The notes: generated by a model from the letters alone, not told the origin. DNA of 64,000 bases from Bisbaumannia sp015645095 (GCA_036871055.1 CP141893.1:434001-498000), one strand, 5' to 3'. Counted from the first letter of the stretch, positions 33,802 through 41,656 are shown. Program-made: numbers and translations.

Positions 33802-35009
33802 TGGCGGCCCAGGATCTTTCGCTGCCCGGCCTGGGGTGCTGCCTGCGCCTGGTGAACGCCCCCGAGGTGGCCCGGGCCCTGGCCACGGCCCTGCCGGGCT
33901 GGCCCATCGCCGCCCGCCCGGCCCGGGGCAGTGCCCCGGCGATTCGTCTCTATCGCTGCGGCGACGGCTATCGCCAGTACGCCCCGGAACTGCCCACGGG
34001 GCTCGACCTGCCCACGGTGATGGCGGCGGTCTGCAGCCTGATCGCCGACCTCGCCGGCGAGGCCCTGGCCAGCGATCCCCACCTGCTCGGCCTGCATTGC
34101 GGCAGCGTGGAGATCGAGGGGCGACTGGTGATCTTTCCCGAGGCCCACCGGGCCGGCAAGAGCACCCTGAGCGTGGCCTTCGCCGCCGCGGGCTATCGGG
34201 TCTTCGGCGACGACGTCCTGGGCCTGACGCCCGCCGGCGAGGGCATGGCCCTGGGCATCGCCCCACGACTGCGCCTGCCCCTGCCCGAGATCCTGCCCCC
34301 CGAGCTGGTGGACTATATCCACCGTCAGGCTGGTCCCGAGGATGCCCACTACCGCTATGTGATCCCCGAGGCCGAGGAGCGGGCCGCCCATGGCGAGACC
34401 CGCCCGCTGGGGGCCATCGTCCTGCTGGAACGGGACGCCGGACTCACTGCCCCCGAGGTGGTCCGGCTCGCCCCCGGGGAGGGGCTGGTCCAGTTGCTGA
34501 CCCAGAACTTCGCCTATGACCTCACCCACGAGGCGCTGATGCCGCGGCTGGTTCCGCTGATGGAGCGGCTGCCCTGCCTGCTGCTGCGCTATTCCGAGCC
34601 CCTGGCCGCGGCCCGCGAGCTGGCCAGGGTGCTTAGGACCCCCGAGGCGGGCGAGACCACTTCGATGGCCGAGACGGCGCGTATGACGCCATGCCATGGC
34701 GTCGCTCTCCAGGGGGCCGGGTGTTGGCGCGCCTCGCCGAATGCCAGCGCCCATCCGCTGGGCGACGAGCTCTTCCTGATCCACCGCCCCAGCGGTGCCA
34801 TCCATCGCCTCAACGCCACCGGCCACGCCGTCTGGGCCCTGCTGGCCGAGGAAGCGCTTACCCTCGACGAACTCACCGACTGCCTGGCCGAGCACTTTGC
34901 CCAGCCCCGCGCACCCCTCACCCGCGACCTGCAGACCCTGCTGGGCGGCCTCCTCGAGGCCGGCCTGGTGATACCCGCCGCGGCCAGCTCCCTCGACGCC
35001 ATCGGCTGA
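33801..35009 (+). CDS. HPr kinase-like/PqqD-like fusion protein
   Basis: A 402-aa cytoplasmic protein with two parts. Residues about 90-300 resemble the HPr kinase/phosphorylase C-terminal domain: LHCGSVEIEGRLVIFPEAHRAGKSTLSVAFAAAGYRVFGDDVLGL. It has a P-loop GKST at 119-122 whose first glycine is replaced (PEAHRAGKS), and GDD at 136-138. Residues about 315-395 are a PqqD-type domain (IHRPSGAIHRLNATGHAVWALL, then LGGLLEAGLV). PqqD domains bind leader peptides of RiPP precursors, and HprK-like kinases phosphorylate some peptides. The gene is coupled by TAATG to the basic secreted protein before it. I recall a named HprK-related kinase / PqqD group in databases, but not as this pair. Confidence 0.85.
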   Translation: MAAQDLSLPGLGCCLRLVNAPEVARALATALPGWPIAARPARGSAPAIRLYRCGDGYRQYAPELPTGLDLPTVMAAVCSLIADLAGEALASDPHLLGLHCGSVEIEGRLVIFPEAHRAGKSTLSVAFAAAGYRVFGDDVLGLTPAGEGMALGIAPRLRLPLPEILPPELVDYIHRQAGPEDAHYRYVIPEAEERAAHGETRPLGAIVLLERDAGLTAPEVVRLAPGEGLVQLLTQNFAYDLTHEALMPRLVPLMERLPCLLLRYSEPLAAARELARVLRTPEAGETTSMAETARMTPCHGVALQGAGCWRASPNASAHPLGDELFLIHRPSGAIHRLNATGHAVWALLAEEALTLDELTDCLAEHFAQPRAPLTRDLQTLLGGLLEAGLVIPAAASSLDAIG

Positions 35010-35112
35010 TTCCTCCTCCCCGGGAACCCTATCGCTGCGTCCCGCGTCCTGGCCAAGCCGGGGCGTGGGCTTGGCCTGCCCCGGCAATCCAGGCCAAGGG
35101 GAGGACAACGTC

Positions 35113-35421
35113 ATGATCGTGGCACGTTGGTATTGCCAGGCCCGCTTCGGGCACAAGCAGGAGTTGATCGACAAGACCCGGGAGTGGTGGGCCACCATCG
35201 GCCGGGAGCTCGGCCAGACCGACTACACCATCACCACCGGCAGCGTCGGTGCCCTGGAGTCGTTGGTCGTCGTGGACCTGCGGGTAGCGGACATGGCCGA
35301 ACTCAGCGCCCAGTGGGAAAAGCTCGCTCAGCGCGAGGATCACCGAGCATGGGGCAAGGCGATCGAGCCGCTGGTGGTCAGCGGCTCCACCCGTTGGGAG
35401 CTCTATCGGATCATCGATTGA
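35113..35421 (+). CDS. Small protein of dimeric alpha-beta-barrel appearance, unknown function
   Basis: A 102-aa soluble protein beginning MIVARWYCQARFGHKQELID. Its beta-alpha-beta-beta pattern (RWYCQARF, a helix DKTREWWATIGREL, strands YTITTGSVGALESLVVVDLRV and WELYRII) suggests a ferredoxin-like or NIPSNAP-type alpha-beta barrel. ATG 35113 has GGGGAGGAC upstream; an earlier in-frame start lacks one. It lies 103 bp after the HprK/PqqD gene in the same direction, so it could belong to that unit, but there is no overlap. I do not recognise a catalytic motif. Confidence 0.75.
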   Translation: MIVARWYCQARFGHKQELIDKTREWWATIGRELGQTDYTITTGSVGALESLVVVDLRVADMAELSAQWEKLAQREDHRAWGKAIEPLVVSGSTRWELYRIID

Positions 35422-35520
35422 GGTTGGCATCGCGCCAGGGAAGGCACGTTCGCCCCGGGAGTCGGTCACGACCGGCTATGCTGAAAGCGAGCGAGCCCGT
35501 ACGACCCAAGGAGAGCCTCC

Positions 35521-35940
35521 ATGTTGGAATTTATTTCCCACCCGGCGGAGCATGTCGTGGCCATCAAGATCGGCGGTGTGGTCACCGCCTCGGAGCTGCA
35601 GCAGGCCATCGATGCCATCGAGACCGCCAAGCGCAGTCACCCCAGGATCAGCATGCTGGCCGAGCTCGATGACATGCGCTGGATGACCCTGACCGCCCTG
35701 CTCAAGGACATCGGCTATGGCCTGACCCAGCTCGGTGACCTCAAGCGCTACCACCGCGCCGCCGTGATCACCGACAAGGAGTGGATCAAGCATATCGCCC
35801 ACCTGGAGGACCGGCTGTTCAAGGCCATGGAGATCCGTACCTTCCCCAGCCACGACTACGCCGCCGCCATGCAGTGGGTCGGCGAGCTACCCAAGGGCGC
35901 CCATGAAAACCCCGAGGAAGACGGCTATCACGGTGCCTGA
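35521..35940 (+). CDS. SpoIIAA-like (STAS) protein
   Basis: A 139-aa protein of the SpoIIAA-like/STAS-related group: MLEFISHPAEHVVAIKIGGV opens the fold. HPRISMLAELDDMRWMTLTALLKDIGYGL and YHRAAVITDKEWIKHIAHLEDRL follow, ending in ALTW-like AAMQWVGELP. Bacterial members are about 120-140 aa and their role is not settled; a lipid- or stress-related function is often proposed. A decent AAGGAG precedes the start. Its last 30 bases contain the left copy of the exact 23-bp direct repeat that bounds the accessory segment to the right. Confidence 0.85.
   Translation: MLEFISHPAEHVVAIKIGGVVTASELQQAIDAIETAKRSHPRISMLAELDDMRWMTLTALLKDIGYGLTQLGDLKRYHRAAVITDKEWIKHIAHLEDRLFKAMEIRTFPSHDYAAAMQWVGELPKGAHENPEEDGYHGA
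35911..35933. repeat. Left copy of 23-bp direct repeat (possible attachment site)
   Basis: These 23 bases, the 3' end of the SpoIIAA-like gene, recur exactly at 39959-39981. Both flanks also show weaker similarity (CCCAT a few bases before, GxxTGA after), so the right copy looks like a decayed duplicate of the gene's tail. The span between the copies is 4,025 bp and holds only accessory genes. Confidence 0.7.
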
Positions 35941-36158
35941 GGGGTGAGCCATTACCCGAAATTACATTAAATTAGAATGCTGCGCTTTAAGACCGAGTCC
36001 ATCACTCTATGGCCCGTTCGGCGCGCCTGCTCTAGCGATCGGGGGGATTCCCGAGACACCATTCTCGATATGGCAGGCCGTGCCGGAGACGGTATCGCCG
36101 TCGCCAGCCGTACTGGCTGGCAGGGAGATATAGACAATCATCAACAAGGACGATGGCC

Positions 36159-36650
36159 ATGCGCTTCCGCACGACTCTTACCGCCGCTGCCCTGTGCAGC
36201 ACCACCTTTCTCGCCGGTTGTGAAACCCTTTCGACCGATGCCATGCTGCAGGCCGGCATGACCTCCATGCAGGCCGCCACCCTGAGTGACGAGGAAGTCA
36301 GGAGCATGTCGGATCAGGCCTGTGCACAGATGGACGCCGAGGCTCGGATCGCCAGCCCCGACTCGGTCTATGGCCAGCGCCTGGCAAGCATTGCCAGCAA
36401 CCTCGGCGACCAAATCGATGGCATTCCGGTCGACTACAAGGTCTACCTGATCGATGAGCCCAATGCCTGGGCCATGGCCAATGGTTGTGTGCGCGTCTAT
36501 AGCGGCCTGATGGACATGATGACCGACAATGAGGTCGAAGGTGTCCTGGGCCATGAGCTGGGCCACGTGGCGCTGGGGCATAGCAAGACGACCATGCAGA
36601 CGGCCTATGCCGCCTCTGCCGCACGCGGTGCCCTGGCGTCTTCCAGTAAT
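36159..36650 (+). pseudogene. M48-family lipoprotein metalloprotease (LoiP-like), 5' part, split by IS
   Basis: The first 164 codons of an outer-membrane-type lipoprotein protease like LoiP/YggG. The signal peptide with lipobox LAGC makes Cys21 the lipid anchor. A DxxVxGVLGHELGHVALGHS block holds the zinc motif HELGH at 132-136. The sequence breaks at 36650 at the target duplication GTAAT. Removing the IS and one copy of GTAAT rejoins this part in frame with 38373-38639 to give a 252-residue protein, exactly the length of E. coli LoiP. The third zinc ligand (Glu in EIAAD) is on the far side, so this fragment alone cannot be active. ATG 36159 is spaced 8 bases from AAGGA; ATG 36153 is too close. 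Confidence 0.92.
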
Positions 36651-38367
36651 CCCGCCTTATTCACGAAGGTACCGAATCGCGCGTTATGACCCCATGGCTT
36701 GTCGGCTGCGCTTGCCACCAGCAGCGGTTGTCGCCTGAAGGGCACTCCACTTATTTCTTCCGAGCAGCCTTGATGGGCTCTTTTATATCGTTCAGGCATA
36801 GATGATGGCCATCCAGGCAGCCGTGCTCGCCGGCCATCATTATGATTGCCTTGTTCTCGGTCACTCGTCATCGCGTAGAGCATCAGTGCAGCGCGGTCAG
36901 CTTCGGCAGCCCCTTCAGCAGCGTCGGCCACCATTTATCAGCAGCAGCGCCGAGGTGAACGGTGATGCGCCGGGCGTGCAGTGACAAGGTGGCAGCGACC
37001 TTGAGCACCTGTTCGCGCATCCGGCTCAGGCTCCAGCCCTGCCGGGTCTGTCGCTCCAGCAGGCAGCGCAGGCCATGCAGGACTTGGTAGGCATAGAGGC
37101 TCAGCAGCAGGCTCACCTCGTTGCGGGCCATCACGTCCTGAACCGTGGAGGCGCCGCGATCCGTCGACGAGAGGTGCACGTCGAGCGCCGATTTCACTTC
37201 GCCCATGTGCGCTTCGGCGCTGCCGCGCTTGCGGTATAGCGCCAGGACCTTCTCCGGCGGCCAGTCGAACTTGCCGAGGTTGGTGACCAGGAAGAAGGCA
37301 TGCAGCAACAGATCATCGGGACGTTCCTGCACCACCAGCACCACGCGTCGAGGCGCCGTCCAGGAACCGGCTTGGTACTCAAGGTCATGGCACCATTCTC
37401 GAAGCTGCTCAGGAGGTCGGCCGCGGGGCCGCTTCAAGTATGGCGCCGCCAGTTTGTGAAGGCCCTTGTGGCTGCGTAACCGGCCCAAGTACTCGATGTC
37501 GCGCTCTTCCAGCGCCTCCAGCGTGTCATTGTCGGTGAAGCCGGCATCGATACGCACTCGAACCTGGGCCCCGGCGCTTTCGTGGAGCCGCCGCACCAAG
37601 TGGGGAATCCAGGTATCGGCATTCTCGGCCGGGCCGGCGTTACCCTCGCGAAGTAGACCGCCCACCATGTCACCGGTTTCGGCCAGCGAGGCCACCAAGG
37701 GCGAGTAGATTCGGGCCCCGTAAAGTCCATGAAATGCCGAGCCGCCCTGGTGGCCATGGACCTCGATCGGCAGGCCGTCGATGTCCAGCGTCAGCTGCTT
37801 GGGGCGCTCGCCATTCTTCAGCGAGGTCAGGCGCCAGATCACTAATCGCAGCAGGCCTTCGTGCACGGCGTCGATGTTGTCGTTACGGCCGAGGCAGGTC
37901 AGCAGCCGCGACAACGTGGCTTGAGACGGCCGGTCCTGGGCCAGGGGCGTCATGCCGCGCGCATCGCTGCAGGCCAGCTGCCAGAGCGGGTCACGACGCA
38001 ACATGTCGGTATCGCTGAGATCGATCCAGCCCATCGCGCGCTGCAGCACCAGGGTGCGCAACTGGCTGGCCAGTGAATGACGGATGCGCAGCGGATGGCG
38101 CCGATCGACCAGATTGTCTTCGAGTGCCTCGATCACGCCGCTGTTGTCGAGGGCGTCACGCAGCAGCAGCGCCCCGCAGTCGCTGGTGGTGCGCTGGCCG
38201 CTCAGCTCGACACGAACAGAGCCGTTGCACGAGGGCGTCCAGGTGGATAGGCTTTCACCCATAGCGGATGGTCCTCTGGAATCAGGTTCTTGCCGGAACG
38301 TTCTGATTTCTCAAGAGAATACCATCCGCTATCTTCGTTTTCAGGCTGGCCTCATGAATAAGCAGGG
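36651..38367. mobile_element. IS1380-family insertion sequence, complete (1,717 bp)
   Basis: The left end CCCGCCTTATTCACGA (36651-36666) and the reverse complement of the right end, CCCTGCTTATTCATGA (38352-38367), match at 13 of 16 bases. Both are flanked by GTAAT (36646-36650 and 38368-38372), a 5-bp target duplication. The single transposase gene fills the element on the minus strand. Intact ends, intact duplication and an open transposase mean a recent insertion. Confidence 0.93.
36883..38262 (-). CDS. IS1380-family DDE transposase
   Basis: A full-length transposase of 459 aa. Visible are the N-terminal region SGQRTTSDCGALLLRDALDNSGVIEAL, the first catalytic aspartate in LTLDIDGLPIEVHGHQGG, the second in VRVRIDAGFTDNDTLEALEERDIEYLGRLRSHKGLH, and the glutamate region YRKRGSAEAHMGEVKSALDVHLSS. 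This set is that of IS1380 and relatives. No frameshift or internal stop, so the element is potentially active. The 232 bp between its stop and the left end are noncoding, and 105 bp at the right end carry its promoter region. Confidence 0.95.
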   Translation of the reverse strand: MGESLSTWTPSCNGSVRVELSGQRTTSDCGALLLRDALDNSGVIEALEDNLVDRRHPLRIRHSLASQLRTLVLQRAMGWIDLSDTDMLRRDPLWQLACSDARGMTPLAQDRPSQATLSRLLTCLGRNDNIDAVHEGLLRLVIWRLTSLKNGERPKQLTLDIDGLPIEVHGHQGGSAFHGLYGARIYSPLVASLAETGDMVGGLLREGNAGPAENADTWIPHLVRRLHESAGAQVRVRIDAGFTDNDTLEALEERDIEYLGRLRSHKGLHKLAAPYLKRPRGRPPEQLREWCHDLEYQAGSWTAPRRVVLVVQERPDDLLLHAFFLVTNLGKFDWPPEKVLALYRKRGSAEAHMGEVKSALDVHLSSTDRGASTVQDVMARNEVSLLLSLYAYQVLHGLRCLLERQTRQGWSLSRMREQVLKVAATLSLHARRITVHLGAAADKWWPTLLKGLPKLTALH

Positions 38368-38372
38368 GTAAT

Positions 38373-38639
38373 GCCACGGTTGCCCTGCTCTCCGACTCTC
38401 AGTTGGGTGACCTGAGCGAGAAGTTCATCAACGCCCAGTTCTCGCAGAGACAAGAGATTGCCGCAGACAACTTCTCCTTCGACCTGTTGGGAGAACGCGG
38501 CGTCTCTCGCGAGGGCCTTGTCACCGCATTCGAGAAGCTGGCCAGCCTCGATGGTGGCGAGGGTTCCATTCTCTCCTCTCACCCGGGGTCGAGTGACCGC
38601 GCCGAGAACATGCGCGACCGCCTCAACGCCGAGCGCTAA
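38373..38639 (+). pseudogene. M48-family lipoprotein metalloprotease, 3' part
   Basis: This is the remaining 88 codons plus stop of the gene broken at 36650: ATVALLSDSQLGDLSEKFI, then SQRQEIAADNFSFDLL with the third zinc ligand Glu in the EIAAD motif, and a tail ending SSHPGSSDRAENMRDRL. The SHPGS and RxxxM pattern is usual for M48 ends. No start codon or ribosome site of its own, so it is not expected to be translated. A GC hairpin follows the stop at 38647. Confidence 0.92.
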
Positions 38640-38646
38640 GCGCTCT

Positions 38647-38677
38647 CCGGCGAGGCATCCCCTGCCTCGCCGGTATT
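38647..38677 (+). terminator. Hairpin after the M48 gene
   Basis: A perfect 11-bp stem (38647-38657 with 38663-38673) and a TCCCC loop begin 8 bp after the protease stop, followed by TATT. A modest rho-independent terminator of the original, uninterrupted gene. Confidence 0.75.
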
Positions 38678-38923
38678 CCCCTCCCCGTTCGAAACTCGAT
38701 GCCCCGTGCTGGATAACATCGGCTGATACCTTGGCGTTAGCAATCCAACGTGGTTGAGCTAGGGTGAGGGGTACTGCTAGGCATAGGGTGGTGGGGTCAA
38801 TGGCGGATAACGGCTCGAAGCAGCCATTCAAAACAATATTTTCAGTGTTTGATTGAGTTAATATTTTTATTTTTTTAATGGTTTTTTGAAGAGTGTTAGG
38901 TTTTCAGGCGAGTTGTCATTCAT

Positions 38924-39139
38924 ATGGAAGTGTCTTGGGTTGATATAAGAGAGGGGCGCAGGGTTGTTGAGCTAGGATATGTCGGGATGATTAATGAGTG
39001 GTCAATAGGTCGGTACTATCACATGGATGTAAATCCAGAGCGTGCTATTGATGTGTCCGCTACGCCAAGGCATGGGGTTGTTGAGGAGTTCGAGCGAGAA
39101 AGTACTCGGGAATGCGTGCTGATACCTGCTCTTAAGTAG
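38924..39139 (+). CDS. Hypothetical 71-aa protein in AT-rich DNA
   Basis: A short reading frame starting MEVSWVDIREGRRVVELGYVG, with a central INEWSIGRYYHMDVNPERAID. Base composition and codon use (many AT-ending codons) differ clearly from the surrounding genes, which marks the segment 38.83-39.5 kb as acquired. The ribosome site is weak (GGCGAG 11 bases before the ATG). No family recognised. The upstream stretch 38640-38923 contains the M48 terminator and an AT-rich run (about 38835-38895) that may hold a promoter, but nothing else I can identify. Confidence 0.45.
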   Translation: MEVSWVDIREGRRVVELGYVGMINEWSIGRYYHMDVNPERAIDVSATPRHGVVEEFERESTRECVLIPALK

Positions 39140-39278
39140 CAGGTAATGCTTAAGATTCGCTCATGGCCGAATGGGGAGCGTTAGTCTACCCTGATGGTAT
39201 GGATCAAGCCGATTTTATGCACCATAGCCGACACCTTTCAGGTGGTAATTCAGTTTTCCCTTGGCATAGGAGACGTCC

Positions 39279-39497
39279 ATGCAAGATATAAGGCGACTTG
39301 AGGTTGGCATGACCACAAAGATTGGCACGGATCAGGTGAAGGAGCCTGAGGTGGGAAGGGAATATGTCCGGGCGCTCGACTCCAATACTTGGCTCCTGTT
39401 TACCGAAGACCCGGCCGAGGACCGACCAGTTGTTGTTCGCATTGATAGCATCGATGGTGATGTGTGCCACTGCACGGTTACTAGAAAGCTAAGTTGA
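39279..39497 (+). CDS. Hypothetical 72-aa protein
   Basis: A frame starting MQDIRRLEVGMTTKIGTDQV, with a GGAGA ribosome site 7 bases before the ATG, which supports real translation. Predicted mostly beta strands (REYVRALDSNTWLLFTED, PVVVRIDSIDGDVCHCTV), as in a small SH3-like barrel, but that is a guess. Lower GC than the core genes, like its neighbour at 38924. No family recognised. Confidence 0.55.
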   Translation: MQDIRRLEVGMTTKIGTDQVKEPEVGREYVRALDSNTWLLFTEDPAEDRPVVVRIDSIDGDVCHCTVTRKLS

Positions 39498-39732
39498 TGG
39501 GTGTTCTAGATTTCATTTCCGCTCTCGCCTTGGCTGACTAGGGGGGTGGTCCCAGAATGTAGGGGTCCATGGTGCGAACCATTGTCCGAGGGGAATTCAT
39601 GGCTCAAGTGCTTCATCGACGCGCCAAGTGACGACTAGTTCTGGCAGTATATTGACCATGGCCGATTGACTGCTGCTGGCCGATAGTCGCTCCCCAATAA
39701 CCTCGGCCGCCCTTGGCAGCCGAGGTGACTCG

Positions 39733-39924
39733 TCACTCTTTCCCTTCCTCCATCGCTTCCTCGATCTACTCCAGCCAGGTCTCGGTAAGACGCTGTCCCA
39801 GGCGCAGGGTGTGCCAGGGCGCGCTGGGCCGGTGTTAGCGATGGGGGGCACTGAACCACTCCCGCTCGATGGCGGCGTAGGTCTGCAGGCGTTCTCGCAA
39901 CTGATTCGCGCAGGGCGGCGATTC
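39733..39924 (-). pseudogene. Remnant of a PadR-type regulator C-terminal domain
   Basis: One minus-strand frame reads NQLRERLQTYAAIEREWFSAPHR, stop, HRPSAPWHTLRLGQRLTETW-LE, stop, IEEAMEEGKE, stop. Stops lie at 39835-39837 (TAA), 39766-39768 (TAG) and 39733-39735. The order of a long helix, a spacer and LRLGQRLxxxWLxW is that of the C-terminal (Vir-type) helices of PadR regulators. The N-terminal winged helix is missing. The stretch 39498-40030 has no intact gene; it holds this remnant and the duplicated tail of the SpoIIAA-like gene. Confidence 0.4.
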
Positions 39925-39958
39925 AGTTGGGGAACTGGTGAGACCCTGCCCATCGGCT

Positions 39959-39981
39959 CCCGAGGAAGACGGCTATCACGG
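39959..39981. repeat. Right copy of 23-bp direct repeat (possible attachment site)
   Basis: Identical over 23 bases to 35911-35933 inside the SpoIIAA-like gene. Here the reading frame of that gene's tail is not kept. It marks the right boundary of the accessory segment, 49 bp before the LysE-family gene. Confidence 0.7.
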
Positions 39982-40030
39982 GGCGTGATAGCGTGACGGC
40001 CCCCCCTTCGATATGCCCGGCAGGAAGCCC

Positions 40031-40648
40031 ATGTCCCTGGAAAATGCGCTGCTCTACCTCGTCGCCATCTTCGTCTTCGCCGTGACCCCGGGGCCCGGGG
40101 TCTTCGCCTTGCTGGCTCGCGGCATGGCCTCGGGGGCTCGCCCCTGCGTCTCCCTGGCGCTGGGCATGACCGCCAGCGACCTGATCTACCTGCTGCTGGC
40201 CTTCTACGGCCTGGCGGCCATCGCCGAGAACTGGAGCGAGGCCTTTACGGTGATTCGCTACCTCGGCGCCGCCTACCTGTTCTACCTGGGCTGGAGGATG
40301 TGGACCGCTCCGGTGCAGGCCGAGCCCCTGGCACCCGAGCAGCGGCGGGTGGATACCATAAAGGGTTTCCTGCAGGGGTTCCTGATCTCCGCCTCCAACC
40401 CCAAGGTGATCCTCTTCTACATCGCCTTCCTGCCCACCTTTATCGATCTCACCGCCCTGGGCCGTAGCGACATGGGACTGGTGATGGGCCTGACCTTCGT
40501 CGGCTTGATGGCGGGGCTGATGCTGATGGCCTCCGGCGCCTCCCGTGCCCGCCGCTTCCTGCAGACCGAGCGCGCCATGAAGGGCGCCAACCGTTCCGCC
40601 GGTTCGCTGATGGTCGCCGCCGGGGCCTTCCTGGTCGCCAAGGGTTGA
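40031..40648 (+). CDS. LysE/RhtB-family amino acid exporter
   Basis: Inner-membrane exporter of 205 aa with about six spans, the size of RhtB/LysE proteins. The family start is YLVAIFVFAVTPGPGVFALLARGMASGAR (10-38), followed by SLALGMTASDLIYLLLAFYGL and later FLQGFLISASNPKVILFYIAFLPTFID, which holds the NPKxxLFY signature. Exports amino acids or homoserine lactone-like compounds by proton exchange; the substrate is not readable. ATG 40031 has AGGA five bases upstream. The first core gene right of the accessory segment. Confidence 0.92.
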   Translation: MSLENALLYLVAIFVFAVTPGPGVFALLARGMASGARPCVSLALGMTASDLIYLLLAFYGLAAIAENWSEAFTVIRYLGAAYLFYLGWRMWTAPVQAEPLAPEQRRVDTIKGFLQGFLISASNPKVILFYIAFLPTFIDLTALGRSDMGLVMGLTFVGLMAGLMLMASGASRARRFLQTERAMKGANRSAGSLMVAAGAFLVAKG

Positions 40649-40686
40649 GCCGGTCCAATGACTCTCAGCGGGAGGTCGTGGGCTTC

Positions 40687-41135
40687 ATGAACATACGAGC
40701 GTATCGATCCAGTGACTTCGCCGAGTGGCTGCGCATGCGTCGGGCCCTCTGGCCGGAGATTCCCCGGGAGACGGAGGTCGCGGAGGCCACGGCGTGGCTC
40801 GCGCGTCCGGACGCGGTGGTCCTCGTCGCCGAATGGCCCGGGGGGGGCGAGGCCTGGCGGGCTTCGCCGAGTTCGGCACGCGTCCCTATGCCGAGGATTG
40901 CGACACCAGCCCGGTGGCCTATCTGGAAGGCTGGTACGTCGAGCCGCAGGCGCGGCGGTTGGGCATCGGGGCCGCGCTGGTGCAGGCCGGCGAGGCCTGG
41001 GCCCGGCAGCGCGGCTACCGCGAGCTGGCCTCGGATGCCCTGCTCGAGAGCCGGGGCTCGCAGCGGGCGCATGAGGCCCTCGGCTTCACGGAAGTGGAGC
41101 GGGCGGTGCGTTATCGCAAGGCACTGGAGCAGTGA
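40687..41135 (+). pseudogene. GNAT acetyltransferase, AAC(6')-like, frameshifted in a G8 tract
   Basis: Frame 1 encodes MNIRAYRSSDFAEWLRMRRALW, then EVAEATAWLARPDAVVLVAEW. After eight consecutive G (40840-40847) the rest continues in another frame: GFAEFGTRPYAEDCDTSPVAYLEGWYV, RRLGIGAALVQAGEAWARQRG with the acetyl-CoA loop RRxGxG, then HEALGFTEVERAVRYRK. Together they make about 150 residues of the aminoglycoside 6'-N-acetyltransferase type. Adding one G or removing two would restore the frame. It may be a true mutation, a slippage (phase-variable) site or a sequencing error. Located just after the LysE gene; RBS GGGAGG is somewhat distant. Confidence 0.82.
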
Positions 41136-41329
41136 GCTTCGTTTCGTCGAGGTGGCGTGGCGGCAAAGGGCACCTGTCCTCGGCCTCTCTGAAAGCCGGG
41201 GAGAATCACTCAGCTTCCTTTTCCGATCGAGCTGCTGGCGCCTTCGCCGGATCCCTGGCGCCCCGGGCCCTGGGGTCGCCATCCGGCTAGGCTTGGGGTG
41301 ATGGGGGTAGGGGCTGTCAGGAGGTGGCT

Positions 41330-41599
41330 ATGGACGAGGACCTTAGCGGGATGACGCGCGAGCAGCTGCTGGAGGAGGTCAAGCGACTGCGCCAGGCGAT
41401 CCGCGAGCATCGGGACTGCAGTGGACACGACCTCTGCTGGCATCATCCGGCGCTCTGGCGCCTGTTGCCGGAGACGACGGATTCGCTGCCGGTGGTGCCG
41501 GCCTGGCCGGAATTCCTGCGGGGCTGTATCCGGTATCGCCAGTCCCTGGACGAGCAGGCGCCCGATGCCCCGCGCTCTGACGAGCCCTATCAGGAGTGA
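41330..41599 (+). CDS. Conserved-looking 89-aa hypothetical protein
   Basis: Small soluble protein: an N-terminal helix, MTREQLLEEVKRLRQAIREHRDCSG, is followed by HDLCWHHPALWRLLPE. That cysteine/histidine/tryptophan-rich core resembles a proteobacterial orphan family, by memory. CAGGAGG precedes ATG 41330. The C-terminal part (RGCIRYRQSLDEQ) is polar. Possible metal binding through C30, H33, C36 and H38-39 is only a guess. The 194-bp gap before it shows nothing I can identify. Confidence 0.7.
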   Translation: MDEDLSGMTREQLLEEVKRLRQAIREHRDCSGHDLCWHHPALWRLLPETTDSLPVVPAWPEFLRGCIRYRQSLDEQAPDAPRSDEPYQE

Positions 41600-41656
41600 T
41601 CGACATCACGGGAGGCCGCGCTCCCCGTTACCTTGATGCCGGATGATGGCGGGGCT

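Noticed and set aside
38352..38831. A 159-codon minus-strand frame across the right IS end
   Set aside because: It spans the IS boundary and is opposite the rejoined M48 coding frame and its terminator; no ribosome site.
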